Assembly: GCF_030272615.1 (NCBI RefSeq)
Contig: NC_081412.1
Location: 545,364,202 to 545,428,201, forward strand
Direction of reading: 5' to 3'
Source of the DNA: Cryptomeria japonica
Lineage: Eukaryota > Streptophyta > Pinopsida > Cupressales > Cupressaceae
Length of the DNA: 64,000 bases
Below, one piece after another: positions 1-11,319 of this stretch (positions are counted from its first letter, which is position 1; the number at the start of each line of letters is the position of its first letter). The notes under the pieces were generated by a model. The model saw nothing but the letters and a program-made list of their open reading frames with translations, was not told the DNA's origin and ran no database searches. A program made the position numbers and the translations under genes.

Positions 1-849
1 TGTTTGTTGTTGTAATTTATTAGCAAATGTTGTGTATGTATCTCATTGATGAGATACTTGCCAGACCAGTAAGAGGAAAATTGTAGAGTGTGATTGCAAA
101 GTAGAGGAAATTAAAAGGATCTGCCTTGGCATGTAGTGCTATTATCATATCAGAGTTTTACCTATTGTCTTCTAACTATTTCAATGGTTGGAAAATCCCT
201 TTACTAGGTAGCTTTAATAGGCTTATTGTAAATCCTTTAATCGGGTGACTCAAGATCATTGATTTCTTCAAATCCTCTAGCAAGGTAACCTCTCACAGGG
301 TTTCAACCTTTAACAGGGTATATAGCCATCCCTTAACTGGGTGATCTTTAATAGGATCGGTTCCTAGCAAAACCTTATTGTAAAAGTCTTTAACTGGACT
401 AGGCTCCTAACAAAGCGAGCTTCAAAAGTGTTCAAAGCAATCTTGTGGGTATTCATCCCCACTGTGGTTTTTCCAATTTGGGTTTCCACGTGAAAAATTT
501 GTGTGTCATGAGTTGTGCATTTTTCATGTGATGATTAAGTATTCTGTGTTTTAGTAATTATGCATGCAAAGCTATTAGGTTATGGTATTACTGGTATACC
601 ACATGCATATGTTTATGGGTGAAGTTATTATCAAGTATTGAATGTATTTGAAGTGTTCAGACTTATTAGTTTATCTTGTCTGAAGTCTTACTATGTTTAA
701 CCAGTATTGCCATGGTTAAGTTCAGTAATGAAGATAGCTAGTTGATATTGCTTTAACTTGATAAGTTGTTGGAGAAAGTTTTTGTCTGTACTGATTCACC
801 CCCCCTCTCAGTACCGATTAGGGTATTTGCTATTCATCTTTATTCATCA
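1..849 (+). repeat. Copia LTR, 5'-truncated by the window edge
   Basis: This is the 3' part of a plus-oriented copia LTR. It is clearly similar to the LTR at 53989-55475: the same order of CCTTTAACNGGGT-type motifs, the CCA-TTTGGG-TTTCCACGTG block near 464-491, and the C-run plus CTCTCAGTA near 799-812. It ends in TTCATCA at 849. No primer binding site follows, unlike the 5' LTRs in this window, so it is probably a 3' LTR whose element lies to the left. The next bases belong to a gypsy LTR, so the copia appears to have inserted there. Confidence 0.75.
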
Positions 850-1255
850 CCCTTTGATCCACACGTCATCCTTTGGATTTTCCAAAGGAGTCTCTTTGGC
901 AGAGGCCGACCTATTGGTTTTACATGTTTGATCTTGTTTTTGGCATTTGATCCTTTTTGGTGGACCAGATCCCCATGGATTGTATAAATCATTGTATTTA
1001 AGCATTAGAAGCCAGTTGAATATATCATAGAAAATAGATCTTAAGATTTAGAGGTCCAGAGTTGACCAATTCTGTAATTGAGCATGTATGTAGTAGGCCA
1101 GTGAGTCAAATCTTGTTACAGGTAATCTGTAATCAGTTTTCATGATCTAGTTAATTCACTTCTGCATTGCCTCCATCATATCCTATTGTTTCCATTGTGT
1201 TTACTCTTTTTGTCCAGTCTGGATTGATCTCTTTGAGGTCCCTCCTAAACAATGA
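850..1255 (+). repeat. Gypsy LTR tail, same family as element G
   Basis: The segment aligns by eye with the minus strand of 18560-19000: shared blocks include a TCTCGGCAGAGGCC-like stretch, GAAAATAGATCTTGAGATTT, and an end reading TTGATCTCTTTGAGGTCCCTCCTAA. A TATAAAT box lies near 980. The upstream half of the LTR is cut off by the copia LTR ending at 849. What follows 1255 differs from what follows the 18560 copy, so the end at about 1250 is probably the true LTR end. Confidence 0.6.
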
Positions 1256-1826
1256 CTGCACCAATGAAGCATTGAAGGAGTCCTGTGTGTCTTTTATCCA
1301 AACTTATAAATCAATTCCCACCTCTCCTTCCAACACATGTCTTGGTGATGATGGGGGATCTTTATACTTTATAACTAATAATGAACCCTCTCCTCTAGAC
1401 ATCTCAACACATATATTTTATTTTACACATAGATACAATGGACATCGTTTAGGATGTGGGCAACAAATTTTTGATGGTCATAAGAAATCTATAGAAGGTC
1501 CAAGTTTCCAAAGCCCTCTTTTGTTGACATCCCCTTCCCCATTGCCTAATACGTCTATGTCTTCTTACAACTTCTCACCACAACAAGAGTCTATCTTGTA
1601 TGAGATTATTAAAGCCAACTTGATTACTCTCCCTTTAAAGAATCAAAGAAAGAATCGTAAGAAAGATCAGAACAATCCTTCTTTTTGTAAGTATCATCAA
1701 ATCCCTAGCCATGCCACTAATGAATGTCATGATTTAGCGGATAAATTTCAACAACTTATTATAACTGGTACCATTGAAATACTAGATGGCAATGAGTTAG
1801 ACTCTCATATTTTTCCTTTTACATAA
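1253..1826 (+). pseudogene. gag: Tat-like gypsy gag C-terminal remnant
   Basis: This frame reads to a stop at 1826. Near its end is FCKYHQIPSHATNECHDL, the C-x2-H...H-x4-C arrangement typical of Tat/Ogre-type gag, followed by a helical stretch (ADKFQQLI). The first in-frame start lies inside the preceding LTR tail and is not a real initiation site. An aspartyl protease, RT or integrase would be expected next, but the following 1.9 kb is non-coding, so this is either a gag-only deletion derivative or a fragment. The spacing of the first cysteine/histidine pair is unusual for a simple knuckle but fits this lineage. Confidence 0.55.
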
Positions 1827-2039
1827 CATTTATGTTCCTATTATGTTTCTCCCCATTATGTGGCATTGATAGCTTCCCAATTGGGGGCTCATTGTAGTTC
1901 ATGGTGGTATGATTTCACATGCAATCATAATTTGGTAGCAACATAATAGTATCTATATTATTGTCTCCATGCTTGGGGGGAAATAATATCCTTTCAATCA
2001 TCCTTTTCTTTCTAAGGACTCACTTTCCCTTTGTGAAGT

Positions 2040-2820
2040 AGGCCTTTATTAAGGATCTCTTATCGATTATGGAGGTGTATATCCCTATTGAGGATCTCCT
2101 TCCTCTTATTTGAACAAGTATCCCTAGTAAGGACTTTATCCTTGCCTTATAAGTGCATATCCTTAATTGGACCTCTTCCTCATTGTTTAAAGTCTATAAT
2201 AATTCATCAAATTCTTCTCTTTATTAAATTGTATCTTTTATAATGAACCCTTCTACATTGTTATAGGCATCCCTGATGAGAATCTTTTCATTATGTTAGA
2301 AAAGTGTTTCTTTTATAAATGATCTCTCTTTGGTCTCCTTGTCTCCATGCTTGGGGGCAAGAATAATATTTCAATTCTCTCTCTTCTTCCAAAGATTGTC
2401 TTTTTCCTTTGTTGAGTTGCATCTTTCACAATTTGATATAATTTCTTGCACATAATTTTCCTTCATGTGAGAACATGGGTGTTCCTTGTTTAGGACCTAT
2501 TCTTTGTTGAAAATGGTACATCTTTTTTGAATAATCTTTCCTTAGTGAAAGTGTGCAATCCTAAGAATCCATTTTTTCCTAAACATTAGAGAAGGTGTGT
2601 ATTATTAGTCCTCTTCTCCTTCCAAGATGTCATATTTATTAAGGATCTCCTCTACTCTTGGAGGTAGATATATTTATGCAAATATCTCTTCCTCCTTTGT
2701 TAATATTACATACCTCAGAAGGACCCCTTTACATTTGTTGCAAGATATTTGTTTTATAATTATATCTTCCTTGCTTAAAGAAATGAAACCTATTCAGAGT
2801 ATTTCTTCTAGCTTGGAATA
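2040..2820 (+). repeat. Degenerate tandem array, period about 38 bp
   Basis: About 20 diverged units follow the pattern (G)TATCCCT-NNTAAGGANCTC-TTCCTTTGTT-NNAAGT. Unit starts judged by eye are 2076, 2118, 2155, 2193, 2231, 2267, 2304 and, after a gap, 2479, 2515, 2553, 2595, 2629, 2664, 2705, 2745 and 2782, so spacing is 34-42 bp. Units have diverged so far that only the CCT...AGG core and the spacing remain. Confidence 0.5.
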
Positions 2821-3698
2821 CATGCATTATTGATTAGAAAATACCGTTTGGTGTTGAAGGTGGGTATCCTTGTTTATATCTACCTTAAGACATCAACATA
2901 GAAACTATGTTGACATCTTAAGGGGGGCATATATGCGATCTTCTAATTGCTTTTTTCGACTATCAATTCTCAATATGGGATTTTTGCATACTCATGTTTC
3001 ATCCCTATTTTTTCTATCACTTATGGGATTATTACATCCTCATGTTTAATCCTCATTTCATTTACCAACATGTGATTGTTGCATCTTCATGCTTCATCCT
3101 CATTTTATGCATCATTTGTTTTATACAGGGTGTCCATTCTTGAAACTAGACAAAACAAAGTCTTACATGGGATACTTCATGCTCAAAACCAGACAACATA
3201 TGCGGTAGGATGAGTGGAATTAGTAAAACACAACTAGACTATTCTAACTCTTTTCCCCAACATGGATCACCTAGCTTGATGCAGCTTGCTAGCCCATGGA
3301 ATCCATGTTCTTTCTTTCTCTCCCATGAACCAATAACATAACACACATTTTATAGCATTGGATCATGGTTTCTTGTGCTTTCAATTAGTGTACATCCTTG
3401 TTCTTTCTATAAGTTTGGTTGTGCTTTTGCAATAACATGCCAAGAATGATATTAGCAGTTGAGACATTTTGATTATCGGGGTCTCATCAACTAGTTGACT
3501 TGGAGCTTTTTGTTTTAGGACTAATTTTGTTTGTTCTTGGCTATACTTGAAGGTTACTTGCATGGGTTTATAGGGTCCTATGCTTGGGGGATAGATCATC
3601 CCTCAATATTATCTTATCCCTATTTTGTCTTTCTCTTAGACAATCTATCTCTTAATTTCTAATTTACCAAGAGTATGATCGTAAGATCATATTCTACT

Positions 3699-3713
3699 AA
3701 AGTGGGGGCTAAA
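3699..3713 (+). other. Polypurine tract before Tat-type LTR
   Basis: AAAGTGGGGGCTAAA directly precedes the LTR start at 3714, the position and composition of a plus-strand primer (PPT). Confidence 0.65.
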
Positions 3714-4330
3714 TATAGCATCATAAATTGTACACCTTTTATTAGGGTTGTCCAATTTCATGCTTAGGTTAGCACCTACCTTAGTGTGCTAGATTTTGCA
3801 ATTTAAAAGGCTCTTTAAGAATTTAATCAAATATAAAGTCCTCTCTTATCATTCCATATATTATCAAATTGGGTCCTTAACCCTAAGTGTGCCCCTTTTT
3901 TATTTTATCTTCTTTAATAAATTAATTAATGAACCCTAATAAAGTCCCATTTCAATCTTCAAGACTCATTTTCATATATCTAAACACCTTGGATTGACAC
4001 ATCGAGAAAGATTTGACTTTTTAATCACAATACCTTTCATCCCCAAAAATTTGGAAAAAGTTGATCAAACTGGTGTGAATCACATTGGTCACGACTTTTT
4101 CTCCCTGAATTTTGGGATCATGTTTTGGCAATATTATAATGTTTAAATCCTGCTTTGGGCAAAAATATATCAATTCTCAGTCGGCCTAAATGTGAGTTTA
4201 ATTATGAAATCCCTATATAAGGCATCTCTCTCAATTCATTTGCTTTTTGCAACCCTATAAGACATCGACCTGATATCATAGTTCCTAGCAATAAAGAAGC
4301 CACCGCCTCATCATCTTACATTCACCTAGC
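3714..4330 (+). repeat. Tat-type gypsy LTR
   Basis: The LTR starts TATAGCATCATAAATTGTACACC (first dinucleotide probably a decayed TG) right after a polypurine tract. A CCTATATAAGG TATA box lies at 4211-4221. The right end is uncertain: a TGGTATCAGAG-like sequence with two mismatches near 4271 could be a PBS, which would end the LTR near 4270, but it is only about 50 bp past the TATA box. A PPT on the left makes this formally a 3' LTR, yet pol-coding sequence follows on the right. Confidence 0.6.
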
Positions 4331-4380
4331 AAACCTCACCAATCCACCAATCCCTACACCCAAACAAGAAAAGCTGAAAA

Positions 4381-7300
4381 TGAAAGTACAAGATGAAGGC
4401 CCAGGAGAGTATAATATTAGTCATCTTTTCTATGTTGGCCAACTACCCCTCTCACCTATTACTTATGGCAGACCACAAAAATAACTCAAACCCCTTATTG
4501 CACCCCATTCTACTACACTTGACAGCTTCCTCCCTGATAGATCACAAGAACAAGAGACTCTTGATGAATATTTGGTGGAGTGGATCTACAAAGACCCTTC
4601 TGACACAACTAGACAATAGGTTAGGATCCCAATAGAAAAGTATGGTAAAGGTTTTACCCTAATGCAAAAGATGGGCTATTATGGCCATAGTGTTTTGGGA
4701 TTCCACAAGCAAGGTGTACAAGAGTCATTACAACCATTGTTACAACCCCAAGATACATCTGGACTTGGAATCCACCCCAGTTCAGGCAACTCTTTTAGGC
4801 TAAGGATTCTAAGTAAACATAAGAAAACCACTTCAAAGATCACCCCATCGAGAAGTAGGACAATATCTATTGCCAATAAACCTCCCAGATCTAAATTTTC
4901 CAGTTACGAAGATACTCCTCAATTTTCTACAAGTAAGCAAAGGAGTTATATTGCCCGCCAAACTTTCAGTCCTGGGATAGGACTCTTGTCTACCTTAGAC
5001 ACCCAAGCAACATTAACAACATTGTCTGATAAAACTACTGCAACAACTCTTGAAAAACCTGTCTCATCATCAAACCTCCCTATGACACAGTGTCAAAATT
5101 AAACAGAGTGATTTCGAGACAGATTCACATGAATACAAGTGGGATTCTTCATTTTCACAATCATCTGATGGGGACACTTTTGAGGTTAAGAAAGCTGAAG
5201 GAGATACATTTATTAAGGCCTTTTGGGACCCAGTTAATGAGGATACTTCAAATAGGTCACCTCCCAAGCCTGCTTACGAAGAGGATAATACTGATGATGA
5301 CCTTGGTTCCTCCGTATTTACTATAGCTGACACATCCTATGAACTTATCCTGATCAATGCAGTAATGCCAATTATTTACCTTGAACTCATTGAGTGGAAC
5401 CTGCAAGACCTTCCACACATTGACACCTTCCAAAACGATGACATGATCATAGACTTTCAGGAATTACGGGATGACATACCAAGCAGGGATCACAAAGTTG
5501 GGTATGCTATTGAACTTAATAGCATGACTTACTTTGGAGAGAATGCCACACCTTTCAATTGCAAAAATATTACAATCAAAATAGGATCCTTAAGTGAAAA
5601 CCAAATTATGACACTTGTGGAAACAAAAAGAGTAAAAACAAAGGGACGTATCCAATGGTGAAAACCTCTCGGAGATGCCTAAGGATGGAAGGTGTGACAT
5701 TCTCCCCTTTAGCACTAGTCATGAGAGATCATCTATTCTAATTGAAGAAACAAAGGAGGTTAAACTGGAGACACCTGAAAATTCGCACATACTACATCTA
5801 GCAGAAGATCATGATTTCACAGAGTTCTTTCACAAGAAACAAATCAATTTTGTGTGGTCCTATATAGACATGCTAGGACTCAATCCAGAACTAGTAATGT
5901 ATCACTTAATAGTAGTAGAAGGAGCCAGACCAGTTAAATAAATGATTAGAAAGATGCATCCTCAGATTGCACTATTAGTAAAATCTAAACTCAAAAATCT
6001 ATTAGATGTGGGTTTCTTACGACCCATTGATTATGCAGAATGGATCTCCAACTGGGGTTATTTGTATCTATACATATTTTAGAGATCTAAAAAAAGCATG
6101 TCCTATGGACAAATTCCCTCTTCCAAATATTGATATGATTGTGGACATCACAATAGGATATGCAATGCTCTCACTCATGGATGGATTTTTAGGATACAAC
6201 CAGATAAAAATTTCTCCAGAGGATCAGCACAAAACAACTTTTACATGCCCATGGGGTACATAGTGCTGGAATGTAATGCCATTCAGTCTCAAGAATTCTT
6301 GCACCACATATCAAAGGGAAATGACTACTATCTTCCATGATATGGTGCATACACTGATGGAAGACTATGTGGATGATTTACTAGCTAAATCATTAACTAG
6401 AGAGGGTCACCTCGCTATACTAGACAAAATCTTCAATAGACTAGAGCAATATAATGTACACTTAAATCCAAAAAAGTGTTTCTTTGGGGTAACCTCCGGG
6501 AAGCTCTTAGGATATATTGTTTCAAACAAAGGAATTGAGGTTGATCCTGCAAAGGTCAAAGTACTTATGGAGATGCCACATCCTAGGAATATCAGTCAAC
6601 TAAGAACATTACAAGGAAGGCTACAATCAATTCGGTAGGTCATTACATAATTGGTTGACAAATGTCATCCCTTCACACATTTGCTTCACAAGAATGTTCA
6701 TTTCAAATGGGAAGAGAATTTCCAAAAAGCATTCCAGTAGTTAAAAGACTACCTAATGATGCCACCATCTCAAGACAGGCCCTTATTGTTATATATATTA
6801 GCTACAACTACGGCCTTAGGCATCTTACTCACACAAAATAATGCAGAAGGCAAAGAATGTGCAATATACTACATTTCTAGAATATTTGTAGGGTATGAAC
6901 TCAATTATACCCCTATTGAATGAGCTTGTCTAAAGGTAATTCTGGCAGCCACCAAATTAAGGCACTATATGTTGACAAATAAGATACAACTCATTGCCAA
7001 GATAGATCCACTCAAGTATCTACTCAGTAAAGCAACACTAACAAGCCGTTTGGAAAAGTGGGTTATGCTCCTCAGTGAATTTGACATAGAATATATGGAG
7101 CACAAAGCCATCAAAGGACAAGTTATTGTAGATCAGCTAGCTGAAGCACTGCTCATAGGTGACCATCCTCTCATTTCCAATTTTCCAAATGAGAATATTT
7201 TAACAGTTACGCCACCATGACAATGGAAGTTATATTTTAATGGCTCATACACCAAACATAGTTCAGGGGTTGGTATTCTCTTCATCACACCTCAAGGTGA

Positions 7301-8283
7301 TATCATTCCAAAATCATATCAAATTACATTCCCATGCACCAGTTACATAGCAGAATATAAAGCCTTGATCATAAGACTACACATGGTCATGCGGTGGAAC
7401 TTAAAAGAGCTACAGGTCTATGGTGATTCACAACTAGTCATCTGATAGGTCACTGATGAATACCAAACTAAGGATGATAAGCTCATTCCTTACAAGAAAA
7501 TGGTTGATAGCTTCAAAGAACTATTCACAGCTATCACTTTTGAGTAGATTCCTCAAGATCAAAACAAAGCTACGGATGCAATGGCTACCATAGCCTCTCT
7601 CCTTGATCTTCCACATAGCTTCACACACTATGAATTCTTAGTTGAACAAATTTGGATCCCTGCTTATGCTATCCCAGAATCTGAGATGGTATGTCAACTC
7701 ATTGGTCCCAATTCCCCATGACATGGTGAATTTTATGCCTATTTACATGATCATTTCCTCCCTCCTAACCAATCAAACAATCATTGAAAAACCTTCATAT
7801 GCCAATCCTTTCGATATAGCATCATTGCTGAAACCCTATAACAAGGTCTCAATGGTACTCTCCTCCGATGTCTAGATCAAGGTGAGGTGACCATATTGTT
7901 AGAAGAAGTACATGAAGGTATCTACGGAGCTCATTCAAGTGGCCCTTCATTGGCTAAAAAGATCATGCGGGCAGGATACTATTGGCCCTCCATGGAAAAT
8001 GACTCCTACTACTTTGTTAGAAAGTGCAAGAAGTGCCAAGTTCACGAAGATCTGATACATGCCCTAACACAAGAATTACAACCTATCACAACACCATGGC
8101 CCTTTTGTCAGTGAGGACTTGACCTTGTGGGTAAAATCCATCCATCTTCATCTAATGGTCATAAATTTATCATTACTACCACTAAGTACTTCACCAAGTA
8201 GATCGAAGTCATTCCACTCACCCAAGTCACCAGCAAGCAGATCGCCTCATTCATCCTCAATTACATGATCTTGCAAAGAAGGA
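4381..8283 (+). pseudogene. pol: Tat-lineage gypsy pol (RT, RNase H, second RNase H, partial integrase)
   Basis: From the ATG near 4381 a broken frame reads first through a G-patch-like segment (KMGYYGHSVLGF, near 4668), then an acidic/Ser-Thr-rich linker. RT follows (FVWSYIDML near 5854; KACPMDKFPLPNIDM near 6086; FLGYNQIK; YVDDLL near 6364), then RNase H (KLRHYML...LEKWVMLLSEFDIEYMEHK, 6960-7110). A second RNase H begins at about 7226 (WKLYFNGS...AEYKAL...YGDSQLVI); its first catalytic Asp, normally in FDGS, is Asn. The integrase zinc finger (CKKCQVH, near 8024) and the start of the core (GLDLVGKIHPSS) follow; the core stops near 8280. Two RNase H domains are the Tat/Ogre signature. No protease motif was found. 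Many stops and frameshifts. Confidence 0.8.
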
Positions 8284-8861
8284 CCCATCACACCACCACT
8301 TCTCTTATCCCTCTGTGACTGCTCTGATCTTTCTCGCTGCATCTGGGAAAAACTCATCTCTCATTGAATACTCGGTACCACCTGATCATATAATCCATGC
8401 TATTAATCAATCTCTTCCCTTGCTCATCGCATCTCCCTCATCATCTCCCCAGTTTGAACCTGTCCCTATACTCCCACCAAAACTCACACTCTATCCCATA
8501 GCTCCCTCACTCTACCCATTGCATCATCTCTCTCTTGCACACTTGCAGTCAACTCTACAAAATGCTGGACATCCCTGACTACAATCTCTACATCTCTGTC
8601 CTCCAGTTGTGCCTCTAAATCTTAGATGTGCGCATCGGTTGCTGTTAGGAGAGTCTGCAACCATACTATCACCACATCTCATAGGTCTCCCTCTCCACCA
8701 CCTATGACTCCATGTCCCATCATCTCATCACCACCCTCTCCACCACCTAGGGCTCTATGTCTCATATTCATCGTCTCATCACCACCCTCTCCACCACTGA
8801 CACCTCTCCCTCCTGGTCTTGTTGATCCTTGTATCAACGAACCCTTTGACAGTAATAAAGG
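8284..8861. other. Unassigned sequence between truncated integrase and PMD gene
   Basis: The integrase reading ends abruptly near 8280. Nothing coding can be supported here; the CT-rich plus-strand composition continues from the antisense PMD gene. It probably lies downstream of that gene's stop. Confidence 0.4.
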
Positions 8862-10130
8862 CTACCCACCTCTGCCTCTCCTCTGTAACCATCCTCCTCC
8901 AAATCCACCTCTCCCACCCCCACCACCTCCATCTCCTCCTCCATCTCCTCCTCCTCCTCCACCTGCTCCACCTCCAAATCTACCTCTACCTAATCTCCTC
9001 CTCCTCCCCCGTCGTGGTGCTTTGTCATCCTCAAATGGTGGCATGGGCTTTGTGGGATCTAAGATCTGTGGAATCGGATGAGAGACATGATACTATGTAT
9101 ACTCCTCTGTCACCCTTGCATTTGCAAGCTCTGCTCGGTATGCCCATGGTCTAGCCTATAATGTCTGAAACTCTACTATCGCCTGCTCATTGGATAATAC
9201 CGGTCCCCACTGGAACCTCTCTCACACTACTCTGGCATACTCACTTGAACCTCAGGGCAAACCCTGTATACAAACAAACTATCTCATCACCCGCCCTGGT
9301 AAATGCCTCTCCATCACGTGCGTTGTCTGTCTAATGAGGAACCGCCCCATGAATATATATGGCATTGCCTCTACATCATCCTCCCACTCCTCACATTCTT
9401 GGTAGGGGCACTATATCATTGTATCTAGCTCATCCAATAGACGTCGCTAGTACTCCAGCTTCCCCAGCTAGGGCTGTGTCATTATACCTCCATACATATA
9501 TACATAGGGCTGGTCAATTTCCCTAAACCTCAGACACACCAGCCTCAATATCGGCAAGTGCTCCCATGACCAGATATGAAGCAAGGTAATCCCTACTCCC
9601 AGCGATGAAATCTCATGGTACACAACATCATGCAAATCCTTGAATAAATGGGCTAGCGCACATGGTCTCCATGCATATCGGGTGCTCTCACTGATCATCT
9701 GCTCAATCACCTACCTCCAGCCCACTGCAAGCGTGTGTGACCTCTGATCCAAACATAATAGCCCTTCCATAATGCTTGATACCATTGCTGGTAATTCCTC
9801 ATATGAATCCTCTATGTCCTCCAACATAACCGATGCATCAAACACCTCTCAATCCAGATATAGGAATACTTGTCATAGTGCCACCTCACCTAGCACCTTG
9901 TCATACGTAACCAAATCCCCAATAATTAGGATATGTAGTATCACAGTCATCTCTCCCATCGCCAAATGGAAGGAGCATGTCTTGTTGTGCCATCACTCGG
10001 CTAGCGCTGCCAGTAATCTGTGATTCGTTTAAATCATGGGTAGGTGCATCATATCATATAACCCTGCTACACATATACAATCTATCTCTAGAATGGTCAA
10101 TTGATCTCACAGGCGTTGTGTGGCCAGATG
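8862..10130 (-). pseudogene. Plant-mobile-domain (PMD) protein, broken, antisense to the host LTR element
   Basis: Read on the minus strand in one frame, this matches the plant mobile domain. Segments in order: AGLYDMMHLP (near 10060); RLLAALAE.W plus FHLAMGEMTVIL (9960-10020), the counterpart of ALVERWRPETHTFHLP-type motifs; VGITLLHIWSWEHLPILRL (9525-9580), the usual LLQLWAWER motif; and FMGRFLIRQTTHVMERHLPGRVMR (near 9300-9370), the usual C-terminal block. It ends in an Arg/Gly-rich tail (GGGGGGDGGGDGG, 8862-9010). At least eight in-frame stops interrupt it. PMD proteins occur in host MAIN-like genes and in MULE and gypsy elements; lying upstream of an oppositely oriented PPT and LTR, this one is probably an antisense additional ORF of a Tat-type element. 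The start is not defined; introns are possible. Confidence 0.7.
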
Positions 10131-11319
10131 CCTCTGACATATCTGCAAGACCCCTAGGTGATCCTCATGCACAAACCACAAATTGCACAAACAACATCAA
10201 TAATCTTTGCTATGTAACATTGCCTCTTACCTAGACTTCATAGGATGCTTTTTCAAAGTATCTAAGTCTCATCGGGTAACTCAACTCACTACTGAACCTA
10301 GACTACCAACAGGCATTTACATCACTTGCCTAGTCTCAATAGGTTCACTTAGTCTCACAGATCAACCAAACACATGCAACAACAACCGTTTCTATCAACT
10401 ATCCATTTGACATTCAACTTGGGTTAACCAACACCGATCCTTCTACACTTACAGGGAAAAGCACTACAACACTAATAAAAGAACCACATCATAATCAACA
10501 ATATTATTTACAACATACAAAAGCGCTACCCTAATCAACCATGCTATTTTTGCCAACAAAAGAACTCACCAACATCAATAGTGCTAAAAATGCACGACCC
10601 ATGAGATACACTATCTTATTCATTGAACCAAACAAATGTGCTAAAACTACAAAAAATAATAGCGCTATATTGGCAATAGCGCTAAAATCACTGCACAAAA
10701 GTGCCATTTCTGCAATGATGTGCTACTTTAGACAACAAAAGCGCTAAAACAATGTTTTAGCACCTTTATCATCTAACATTTTTGCCTATCTATTCAATGC
10801 ACTAAACAAACTCAAAAGACAAAAGTCAGAACTAGACTTACCGGGGGACCATACTCCATTGGCCGCTAGTACCTTCAGATGTGCTCTAATCAATGATCAA
10901 CAATGGGGAACACCATTTTCCCTCTCCTACACTACTGCATAGGTCACTATCAGAGGCTCTGGATTGCTATGGTCACGTGTACAAATGAGGTCTATTTTAC
11001 CCCTTCTCCCCTACATATAGCCTACCACTGCATCACCTCATGACCACCGTGACCCCTGCATACTTCTGAGGCTTGTTGTTTCTCCATTTTACCCCTTTTT
11101 TCCTCCATTCTCTCGCCATTTCCTCTAAATTCATCTATTCTACTATTCCCTAACTTCTTTCTATTTTTTGAGAGATTCCCTAATTTTCTAAAATTTTGTC
11201 CTATCTCTTGAGGGGGCATACCTAACCACTATCTTGGTGCATACTAGGGCAAGTACTATATTTACTTGTTTTTTGTTTGAAACGATGTGATAAACCACAC
11301 CATCTCAAAGAGGGGCAAA
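10131..11319. other. Non-coding stretch with AGCGCT-like motif cluster and PPT
   Basis: No convincing coding sequence. Between about 10455 and 10770 the hexamer AGCGCT and its C-to-T variants AGTGCT/AGCACT recur, usually followed by AAAA (10522, 10580, 10661, 10677 and 10740 among others). AAAGAGGGGCAAA at 11307-11319 is the polypurine tract for the LTR that starts at 11320. Confidence 0.5.

Larger units (their letters stand above)
1830..3713 (+). other. Long non-coding 3' region of a Tat-like element
   Basis: No coding region can be supported here. The stretch carries three ATGCTTGGGGG tracts (near 1968, 2346 and 3579), a CTTAAGGGGGG tract (near 2917), the 38-bp array described separately, and a polypurine tract immediately before the LTR at 3714. 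Repeated purine tracts in a long 3' untranslated region fit Tat-lineage gypsy elements. Confidence 0.55.

Noticed and set aside
1167-1252. Start of the gag frame inside the LTR tail
   Set aside because: The first codons overlap the gypsy LTR end; similarity to gag begins later.
8626-9154. Proline-rich plus-strand frames (PPPPPPSPPPSPPPPPP)
   Set aside because: They are the complement of the Gly/Arg-rich tail of the antisense PMD gene, whose minus-strand frame has clear family motifs; the plus frames have none.
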